Source: Candidatus Methanofastidiosum methylothiophilum
GTDB taxonomy: Archaea; Methanobacteriota_B; Thermococci; Methanofastidiosales; Methanofastidiosaceae
Reading direction: 5' to 3'
DNA: 11,223 nt
Assembly (NCBI GenBank): GCA_001587675.1
Contig: LNGD01000042.1
Location: 1-11,223 of the forward strand
Below are positions 5,726-11,223 of this stretch, piece after piece (within the stretch, counting starts at the first letter, position 1; each line of letters opens with the position of its first letter). Under the pieces are notes generated by a model. It was given only the letters and a program-made list of their open reading frames with translations, searched no databases and was not told the origin of the DNA. A program made the position numbers and the translations under genes.

Positions 5726-7162
5726 ATGCGAGTAAAACCAGTATTACATATATTAGGCCAACTGCTTCAAATTGTAGGGCTATCAATGATACTTCCTCTA
5801 CTTTGGGGCATTTATTACCGTGAAGCCGAATCTTGGGTATTTGTTCTTTGTATTTTAATAACCTTTTTATTTGGCTCTTTTCTTAAATTAGTCTTTGAAG
5901 AAGAAGACATCAGGCTAATCGAAGGATTTGGTGTTGTTTCTTTCTGTTGGCTAATTATACCTTTATTTGGTTCACTACCATTTATAATTTCCGGAAACTT
6001 AAATTTTATAGATGCTTATTTTGAAACAATATCTGGATTCACTACTACTGGTGCATCGGTAATAAACAACGTTGAAATACTACCTAAATGTATTCTATTC
6101 TGGAGATCGTTTACTCATTGGTTAGGTGGGATAGGCATTGTTGTTTTGGCATTAATTATTTTGCCCGCATTATCCATTGGAGGAAGACAAATATTTCTAT
6201 CAGAGCCTTCTGGACCTAAACTTGACAAACTGAAACCGCAAGTTAGAGAAGTAGGAAAAATCATTTACAGCATCTATATCTTTTTCACTCTTGCACAAAT
6301 AGTATTGTTAGTTCTTGCAGGAATGTCTCTTTTTGATGCATCATGTCATTCATTCGCAGCCTTGGCAACTGGGGGATTCTCTACAAAAAATGTCAGTATT
6401 AGTTATTACAATAGTCCATTGATTGAAACGATAATTTTAATCTTTATGTTTCTAGGTGCTACTAGCTTTTCTCTACATTATTTGGCTTTAAAAGGTAAAA
6501 TAAAATCTTATATAAAAGATAGCGAATTTCTTTTATACGTATTTATTTTAGGAATAGCTACTACGATAGTTACCTTAGATCTCAGATACCAGCTGCATGA
6601 AAATCTTCTTCTATCATTTAGGCATGCTATTTTTAATGTAATAAGTATATCTAGTACTACAGGATATGCATCTACTGATTTTAATTTATGGCCAGACCTA
6701 TCGAAATTGGTACTTTTATTACTAATGTTGATAGGAGGTTGTGCTGGAGGAACTGCAGGTGCAATAAAAGTTATTAGAATACTCCTATTAGTTAAAATAG
6801 GGTTGAGAGAATTATATAGGATGATACACCCAAATGCTTTCTTCTCAATCAAATTTAATGGAAAAATTATATCAGAAGAAATACTTCATGCAGTAAGTGG
6901 ATTTTATATTTTTTATATGATTACTTTTGGTGTATGTAGTTTGATAATGCTTGGTTTGGGTAATGATTTTCTTACTTCAATATCTTCAGTTGCCACTACA
7001 ATGGGAGGTGTTGGTCCTGGTTTTAATTTAGTTGGTCCTATGACTACTTACAGCTATTTACCAGGAATGGCAAAGATACTTATGTGTTTTTGTATGCTAA
7101 CAGGAAGGCTTGAAGTATTCACATTATTTGTTTTATTTATCCCTGATTATTGGAAAGAGTAA
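5726..7162 (+). CDS. trkH: TrkH family potassium channel subunit, first copy
   Basis: This 478-residue membrane protein is the pore subunit of Trk-type K+ uptake, with hydrophobic segments throughout and the four M1-P-M2 repeats of the family. The filter loops are visible: P1 GFTTTGA (104-110), P2 ATGGFS (214-219), P3 SSTTGYA (309-315) and P4 GGVGPG (427-432). P4 reads GG where the usual sequence is GN. The intramembrane gating loop is GGCAGGTAGAIKVIR at 337-351, which also departs from the common AGSTGG pattern. It is followed after 63 nt by a paralog of identical length. TrkA, its expected cytosolic partner, is encoded upstream at 3141-4472. It has its own TATA box. The two substitutions make it the less canonical of the two copies and may alter selectivity or gating. 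Confidence 0.93.
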   Translation: MRVKPVLHILGQLLQIVGLSMILPLLWGIYYREAESWVFVLCILITFLFGSFLKLVFEEEDIRLIEGFGVVSFCWLIIPLFGSLPFIISGNLNFIDAYFETISGFTTTGASVINNVEILPKCILFWRSFTHWLGGIGIVVLALIILPALSIGGRQIFLSEPSGPKLDKLKPQVREVGKIIYSIYIFFTLAQIVLLVLAGMSLFDASCHSFAALATGGFSTKNVSISYYNSPLIETIILIFMFLGATSFSLHYLALKGKIKSYIKDSEFLLYVFILGIATTIVTLDLRYQLHENLLLSFRHAIFNVISISSTTGYASTDFNLWPDLSKLVLLLLMLIGGCAGGTAGAIKVIRILLLVKIGLRELYRMIHPNAFFSIKFNGKIISEEILHAVSGFYIFYMITFGVCSLIMLGLGNDFLTSISSVATTMGGVGPGFNLVGPMTTYSYLPGMAKILMCFCMLTGRLEVFTLFVLFIPDYWKE

Positions 7163-7163
7163 A

Positions 7164-7180
7164 TTTATAAAACTATAAAT
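7164..7180 (+). promoter_or_regulatory. possible promoter of the second trkH
   Basis: TATA-like stretches TTTATAAAA (7164-7172) and CTATAAAT (7173-7180) begin just after the first trkH stop and lie 46-62 nt before the next ATG. They predict transcription near 7200 and a leader of about 25 nt. The second trkH may also be read through from the first. Confidence 0.35.
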
Positions 7181-7214
7181 CTCTCTATTTTAAGATAACT
7201 ATAATTTTTTCAAT

Positions 7215-7219
7215 GAGGG
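7215..7219 (+). promoter_or_regulatory. Shine-Dalgarno-like site of the second trkH
   Basis: GAGGG lies six bases before the ATG at 7226, at a workable distance. It favours 7226 over the out-of-frame ATG at 7213, which runs into a stop within a few codons. Confidence 0.35.
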
Positions 7220-7225
7220 CTATTA

Positions 7226-8662
7226 ATGCGAACTAAAAGCGTGTTGCCAATAATAGGAAGAATACTGATGATGATAGCAATTTCTATGGTTGCCCCTATA
7301 TTGTGTGCTTATTATTATGGTGAAAAAGAAATAGTGATTTTTTTTATAAGTATGGTTCTTACGTTTATTACAGGATATTTATTATCTAAAATAAGGGAGA
7401 ATGATGATGGCCTAAGACTTATTGAAGGATTAGCTGTTGTTTCTTTAGGGTGGGCGATAATAACTGCATTTGGTGCATTGCCGTTCTACCTTACGGGCAC
7501 ACTAGGATATATAGATGCATACTTTGAAACAATGTCGGGATTTACAACTACTGGCGCTAGCGTTATTAATAACGTAGAAATTCTTCCTAAATCAATTCTT
7601 TTCTGGAGAGCTTTTATACAGTGGATTGGGGGCATGGGAATTATTGTTCTTGCCATAGCAGTTTTACCTGCACTCTCAGTTGGAGGAATGCAGATGTTTG
7701 CCGCAGAATCTCCTGGCCCAAAACTTGACAAATTAAAGCCACAAATGAGAGAAACTGCAAAATTATTGTATGGCGTTTACCTTATTTTTACTGCTGCCCA
7801 AGTTATATTACTGATGATTGGGGGAATGAATTTATTTGATTCTACTTGTCACACGTTTACTACTCTAGCAACTGGAGGATTTTCTACAAAGAATGCGAGT
7901 ATTGGTTACTATAACAGCGCATACATAGATGCAGTTGTTATTGTATTCATGTTTTTATCTGGGGCTAACTTTATGCTTCACTACAATCTATTAAGAGGTA
8001 AGTTCAACTATTTCAAAGACCGAGAATTTATGTTTTATTTAGCAGTTGTAATGGGTGCAATACTTCTAATGACACTAGATTTAACTTATAATGTCTACGG
8101 CAATATTATTGATTCATTTAGATATGCTTCTTTCCAAGTCACAAGTATTATCACGACAACTGGATTTGCAACTGCAAACTTTGATATATTTCCTTCTCAT
8201 TCAAGGATAATTCTTATAGTCCTTATGTTCATAGGCGGATGTGCTGGTTCAACTGGAGGGGCTATAAAAAATATCAGGGTGCTCATTATACTAAAATATT
8301 TGTATAGGGAGATATACCAGTATGTACATCCTAATGCTATTCTTTCTGTAAAAGTTGGTGAAGAAACAATACAAGAAGATATTCTAAAGGACGTAATGGC
8401 GTTCTTTATAGGTTATATAATTATATTTGTTGTCGCAACTGCTATTGTAGCTGCATATGGTATTGATATGATTACTGCTATTTCAAGTGTTGCGGCCACT
8501 CAAGGAAACGTGGGGCCCGGACTTGGACTTGTAGGGCCAACGACAACTTACGCTGCCCTACCAGTTTTTGTAAAAGTAGTTCTTACCTTCTGTATGTGGG
8601 TAGGTAGATTAGAGATATTCACTGTAATGGTCCTTTTTATACCGGATTTCTGGAAAGAATAA
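7226..8662 (+). CDS. trkH: TrkH family potassium channel subunit, second copy
   Basis: This pore subunit is, at 478 residues, exactly the same length as the preceding copy and clearly paralogous along its whole length (for example the shared blocks SGFTTTGASVINNVEILPK and GPKLDKLKPQ). Filter loops: P1 GFTTTGA (105-111), P2 ATGGFS (215-220), P3 TTTGFA (310-315) and P4 GNVGPG (427-432). P4 and the gating loop GGCAGSTGGAIKNIR (337-351) are closer to the family norm than those of the first copy. Both proteins end FIPDxWKE. The DNA differs at many third positions even in identical protein blocks, so the duplication is old. The stop codon is 3 nt from the stop of the convergent smsB gene. It is probably controlled by the upstream TrkA. 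Confidence 0.94.
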   Translation: MRTKSVLPIIGRILMMIAISMVAPILCAYYYGEKEIVIFFISMVLTFITGYLLSKIRENDDGLRLIEGLAVVSLGWAIITAFGALPFYLTGTLGYIDAYFETMSGFTTTGASVINNVEILPKSILFWRAFIQWIGGMGIIVLAIAVLPALSVGGMQMFAAESPGPKLDKLKPQMRETAKLLYGVYLIFTAAQVILLMIGGMNLFDSTCHTFTTLATGGFSTKNASIGYYNSAYIDAVVIVFMFLSGANFMLHYNLLRGKFNYFKDREFMFYLAVVMGAILLMTLDLTYNVYGNIIDSFRYASFQVTSIITTTGFATANFDIFPSHSRIILIVLMFIGGCAGSTGGAIKNIRVLIILKYLYREIYQYVHPNAILSVKVGEETIQEDILKDVMAFFIGYIIIFVVATAIVAAYGIDMITAISSVAATQGNVGPGLGLVGPTTTYAALPVFVKVVLTFCMWVGRLEIFTVMVLFIPDFWKE

Positions 8663-8665
8663 AAA

Positions 8666-9772
8666 TTAAATTAATTGTTTTTCAACTTGACCAATTGCAT
8701 CATCAATTTTTTTCTTTAATGCAGGAGGCAGTCCCTTAATCTCAATATCCAAAAATCCTCGGACTATAGCCGCTGTAGCTTCATCTCTTGTAAAGCCTCT
8801 TGACATTAAATAAAAGATCTCTTCCTCCGCAATCTTTCCTATGGCAGCTTCATGGCTTAAATCTACATTTGGGTGTTTTGCCTCTAATTCTGGGATAGCA
8901 ATTATACTACCATTCTCGGAAAGCATCAAACCCATGCATTCTAAATGACCTTTTGCATCAGGTGAATCTCCAACAATGTCTCCTCTTGAATAAATTGTTC
9001 CACCTTTACTAATTGTTCTTGAAAGAATTTCAGCACTTGAACCTTTCCCTTTAATAATAACCCGGCTTCCTGTATCCACAATAGAATTTTCCATAGCTAC
9101 TATTACGCTACTCATAATTGCAGTTGAGTTGTCACCATTCAAATAAACTGTGGGATAAGATTGGACGATTTTTACAGGATTCATAATTATATAATTACTG
9201 ATATAAGTACCACCTTCTTCAACTATTGCAGCACTTCTTGGTCTAACTTCAATGTTGTTTTCCCAGTTGTGAATCATCGTAAAAGATAATTTTGCATTTT
9301 TTTTGATATAAAATTCTGATATCCCAAGATGCATTCCTGTTATAAGACCAGGATGAGAAGCACATCCAGAGATTATATTAAGCTCAGACCCTTCCTCAGC
9401 GATTATAACGTTATGAACTTTCTGTTTTTTTGGTGATTTTAAGTAAAGACATGCTTCTACAGGGAAATTGACTTTTGCCCCAGGTAATGCCCTAATAAAA
9501 TAACCGTTTACTTCTTCAACGTCAACTTCCTTTGTGTATTCATCTTTATCTCTTGACACTACTTTCCAGAAGTACTCATGAAGCCAATCGTATTTCTCAA
9601 GGGCTTTCTTGATATCAATCATTTCAATGCCGGGTGCAAAACTGGAAGATGTTTCGACATTTTGATCTACCTGAAGGAATATTGCAGACCTCTTGTCCTT
9701 ATTCATCTCTATTCCGACTTTTTCTAGTTTATCTTTTACATCCTTCTCGAGTTCTGGAATCCCTTTAGGCAT
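8666..9772 (-). CDS. sufB: SufB/SufD-like Fe-S assembly scaffold (SmsB)
   Basis: This 368-residue protein is the scaffold of a minimal SUF-type Fe-S cluster assembly system, working in a complex with the ATPase encoded just upstream. The parallel beta-helix core of SufB/SufD spans roughly residues 100-300. GHLECMGLM (275-283) places C279 at the position of the catalytic SufB cysteine (C405 in E. coli). LSHEAAIGKI (305-314) supplies H307 and E308, where E308 matches SufB E434. The other cysteines are C108 and C137. It is shorter than bacterial SufB (about 495 residues), as expected of archaeal SmsB. The start at 9772 overlaps the ATPase gene by 37 nt and has a GAGGGGTG Shine-Dalgarno, so translation is probably coupled. 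No SufD, SufS or SufE gene is in the window. Confidence 0.92.
   Translation of the reverse strand: MPKGIPELEKDVKDKLEKVGIEMNKDKRSAIFLQVDQNVETSSSFAPGIEMIDIKKALEKYDWLHEYFWKVVSRDKDEYTKEVDVEEVNGYFIRALPGAKVNFPVEACLYLKSPKKQKVHNVIIAEEGSELNIISGCASHPGLITGMHLGISEFYIKKNAKLSFTMIHNWENNIEVRPRSAAIVEEGGTYISNYIIMNPVKIVQSYPTVYLNGDNSTAIMSSVIVAMENSIVDTGSRVIIKGKGSSAEILSRTISKGGTIYSRGDIVGDSPDAKGHLECMGLMLSENGSIIAIPELEAKHPNVDLSHEAAIGKIAEEEIFYLMSRGFTRDEATAAIVRGFLDIEIKGLPPALKKKIDDAIGQVEKQLI
8707..8713 (+). terminator. possible T7 terminator of the trkH pair inside smsB
   Basis: Seven consecutive T residues on the plus strand lie about 45 nt past the trkH stop, preceded by a T5 run near 8678. Both are within the antisense 3' end of smsB. 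Only three bases separate the convergent stop codons, so plus-strand transcription most likely ends here. The evidence is the T-tract only. Confidence 0.3.
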
Positions 9773-10500
9773 TTTTCAACACACCCCTCATATCCTTTTT
9801 TACTAATTTCCTCTAACATTGTATAAGGATCTCCCATACAGGCAATCATGCCCTTGTAAAGGATCACTCCATAATCTGCATCTACATAATCAAGTATATG
9901 TCCCTGATGTGTAATAATAAGCCCAGATTTCTTTCTTTCATTTCCTTTCTTTTTTCTGTCAAGTAATTCACTCATTGCATTTCCAATCAACGATATATTC
10001 TCTAAGTCAACTCCGCTATCAGGCTCATCAAAAAGAATTAAGTCTGGATTTAAAGTCAAGAGCTGAAGTATCTCTGAACGCTTTACTTCACCGCCCGAGA
10101 ATCCAACATTTAAACTTCTATTCAAAAATTTCTCCATATTGAGCATTTGTGCATATTCATATATTTTATTCTGATCGGTGCCACTCTGCTTAGCACAGTT
10201 TATCAACATGTCAATTAATTTTAAGCCACTTACTTTGGGAGGTGTTTGGAAGCTTATACCCATTCCCATTTTGACTCTTTGATCAGTAGTTAAATTATTT
10301 ATTTCTTGATCTTTGAAGAAAATCTTACCATAAGTAATCTGAAATGCAGGATTTCCAATTAAAGTCATTAATAATGAAGTCTTACCATTACCATTTGGGC
10401 CAAAAAGAACATAAGTCTGACCTTCTTTAATGTAAAGATTCACATGATCTAATATTGGATTGCCTTCGACTTCTGCACCTAAATTTACTACCCTTAGCAT
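9736..10500 (-). CDS. sufC: SufC-like Fe-S assembly ATPase (SmsC)
   Basis: This 254-residue cytosolic ABC ATPase drives cluster assembly on its SufB-type partner and does not act as a transporter. Motifs in order: Walker A GPNGNGKTS (34-42), Q-loop ISFQTPP (82-88), signature FSGGEVKRSEILQ (134-146, the form characteristic of SufC), Walker B LILFDEP with D-loop SGVD (154-165), and switch histidine ITHQGH (196-201, H198). Walker A has N and T-S where the usual loop is GSGKST, a conservative change. The C-terminus carries two cysteines (GCVEKC at 239-244) before a basic end. It is first in a two-gene operon with smsB, overlapping by 37 nt. The pair without SufS/SufE matches the minimal SMS system of anaerobic archaea, which is thought to use sulfide available in the cell. 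Confidence 0.93.
   Translation of the reverse strand: MLRVVNLGAEVEGNPILDHVNLYIKEGQTYVLFGPNGNGKTSLLMTLIGNPAFQITYGKIFFKDQEINNLTTDQRVKMGMGISFQTPPKVSGLKLIDMLINCAKQSGTDQNKIYEYAQMLNMEKFLNRSLNVGFSGGEVKRSEILQLLTLNPDLILFDEPDSGVDLENISLIGNAMSELLDRKKKGNERKKSGLIITHQGHILDYVDADYGVILYKGMIACMGDPYTMLEEISKKGYEGCVEKCLKGFQNSRRM
9782..9789 (-). promoter_or_regulatory. Shine-Dalgarno site of smsB within smsC
   Basis: On the minus strand GAGGGGTG sits nine bases before the smsB ATG at 9772, inside the smsC reading frame. It is the strongest SD match in the window. It decides the start against the in-frame Met at residue 23, and it indicates translational coupling of the two subunits. Confidence 0.6.
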
Positions 10501-10531
10501 AATAATCCCTGATAATTAGATATTAGAACGC

Positions 10532-10541
10532 CTATTTATTT
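10532..10541 (-). promoter_or_regulatory. candidate TATA box of the smsC-smsB operon
   Basis: On the minus strand AAATAAATAG is centred about 36 nt before the smsC ATG at 10500, implying a leader of about 10 nt. It is the best TATA-like element in this divergent region. No strong Shine-Dalgarno is visible (only AGGGA). Confidence 0.35.
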
Positions 10542-10589
10542 GTTGCTATTAACCTACCAAGTTAGAAATATATACCCCAAATCTATAAA

Positions 10590-10608
10590 ACGATAAACAT
10601 TATATCGT
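10590..10608. promoter_or_regulatory. inverted repeat over the polymerase TATA box
   Basis: ACGATA (10590-10595) and TATCGT (10603-10608) form 6-bp inverted arms with a 7-nt spacer. The putative TATA box ATTATAT (10599-10605), centred 28 nt before the ATG at 10630, overlaps the right arm. A protein bound here would exclude TBP, so this could be an operator for the DNA polymerase gene. The arms are short, and the call rests on position and symmetry alone. Confidence 0.35.
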
Positions 10609-10629
10609 CTAAAATTAATATTTCTTTCA

Positions 10630-11223
10630 ATGAAAAGGATAATAATGCATGTTGATATTGATTCTTTTTACGCTTCTGTTGAAGAAAATAGAAATCCATT
10701 ACTCAAAGGTAAGCCAGTTGTAATATGTGTTTATTCTGGTAGAACAGAAGACAGTGGTGCAGTTAGTACTTCAAATTACAAAGCTAGAGAATTGGGTATT
10801 AAAGCAGGTATGCCTATTATTATCGCTAAGAGAATTGCAAAGGACAAAGATGTTATTTTTTTACCAGTAGATATGGAGTACTATAGAGAAGTTTCTGAGA
10901 GGATTATGGACTTGATGGAAGAAGAATCAGACATTATGGAACAAGTTAGTATAGATGAAGCATATTTAGACATTACTAAAATATCAAATAGTGATTGGGA
11001 TAAAGCTATTGAAATAGCAAAAAAAATAAAAGAAAAAATATATTCCCAAGAAGACCTTACTGTTTCCATTGGAATATCCACTAACAAATTTGTTGCAAAA
11101 ATGGCATCTGATTTCAAAAAACCTAATGGATTGACTATAGTAAAAGAAGAGGATATAAAGAAATTTTTAGACAATTTTCCAGTTTCAAAGTTACACGGAA
11201 TTGGGAATAAAACAACAACTGTT
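10630..11223 (+). CDS. dinB: Y-family translesion DNA polymerase IV (Dpo4/Dbh type), 5' part
   Basis: The frame stays open from ATG 10630 to the window edge, giving the first 198 residues of an expected 350 or so. The N-terminal palm and fingers of a Y-family polymerase are clear. HVDIDSFYASVE carries metal-ligand D9 and the tyrosine steric gate Y14. GRTEDSGAVSTSNYKARELGIKAGMP (38-62) is the fingers motif. SIDEAYLDI at 107-115 holds catalytic D109 and E110. VSIGISTNKFVAKMASDFKKPNG follows at 145-167, and the HhH-type LHGIGNKT starts the thumb at 188. The residue pattern matches archaeal Dpo4/Dbh closely. The enzyme copies past damaged bases at low fidelity. A TATA box 28 nt upstream predicts a leaderless transcript. 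It is divergent from the smsC operon across 129 nt. The little finger and PCNA-binding tail lie outside the window. Confidence 0.93.
   Translation, partial: MKRIIMHVDIDSFYASVEENRNPLLKGKPVVICVYSGRTEDSGAVSTSNYKARELGIKAGMPIIIAKRIAKDKDVIFLPVDMEYYREVSERIMDLMEEESDIMEQVSIDEAYLDITKISNSDWDKAIEIAKKIKEKIYSQEDLTVSIGISTNKFVAKMASDFKKPNGLTIVKEEDIKKFLDNFPVSKLHGIGNKTTTV

Noticed and set aside
6508..6852. Minus-strand frame of 114 codons inside the first trkH, and a similar one at 7486-7731 in the second.
   Set aside because: Both are shadows of conserved channel sequence. The antisense reading gives no recognisable protein.
3141..8662. Possibility that trkA, the amidotransferase and the trkH genes form a single operon.
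   Set aside because: ridA lies between them on the opposite strand, and trkA, the amidotransferase and the first trkH each have their own TATA-like box.
10881..11174. Open frame of 97 codons on the minus strand near the right edge.
   Set aside because: The plus strand here encodes the catalytic core of a Y-family polymerase with all key residues, so the antisense frame is a shadow.

Overview
The window is an AT-rich stretch of archaeal chromosome. Several things point to Archaea. TATA-like boxes sit 24-32 nt upstream of most start codons, with little or no 5' leader. GGTG-type Shine-Dalgarno sequences precede the genes that do have leaders. The Fe-S assembly system is a minimal SufC/SufB (SmsC/SmsB) pair, and the Y-family polymerase is of the Dpo4/Dbh type. 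A two-domain TrkA, a dicluster ferredoxin-like protein and low GC fit an anaerobic euryarchaeon, possibly methanogen-related. I cannot name the species from the sequence.

Layout. 1-132 is the tail of an unrecognised gene. 248-823 encodes a class I SAM methyltransferase, convergent with an UPF0316/DUF2179 membrane protein gene (878-1450, minus). That gene is divergent from a TetR-family regulator (1568-2215), and the region between them holds a clear 10-bp inverted repeat that looks like an operator. A very cysteine-rich ferredoxin-like protein (2284-3093) follows tetR. Then comes a potassium-transport region: trkA (3141-4472) and two tandem paralogous trkH genes (5726-7162, 7226-8662). It is interrupted by ridA (minus, 4476-4862) and a class I glutamine amidotransferase (4937-5650), which are divergent and share one AT-rich promoter block. 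The smsC-smsB operon (minus, 10500 to 8666) follows. A Y-family DNA polymerase gene begins at 10630 and is cut by the window end.

How the genes work together. TrkA is the cytosolic nucleotide-binding gate of Trk/Ktr K+ uptake and should serve one or both TrkH pores. SmsC and SmsB should form the ATPase-scaffold complex for Fe-S cluster assembly; the [4Fe-4S] ferredoxin-like protein is a plausible but unproven client. The TetR regulator probably controls itself and either the divergent UPF0316 gene or the downstream ferredoxin-like gene. The methyltransferase, RidA and amidotransferase look like independent housekeeping or accessory genes.

The most unusual items are the TetR/cysteine-rich ferredoxin pair with its dyad, the tandem TrkH paralogs that differ at the fourth filter loop, and a short inverted repeat over the polymerase TATA box. 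I see no CRISPR array, tRNA, rRNA or insertion sequence, and no gene-free stretch longer than 300 bases.
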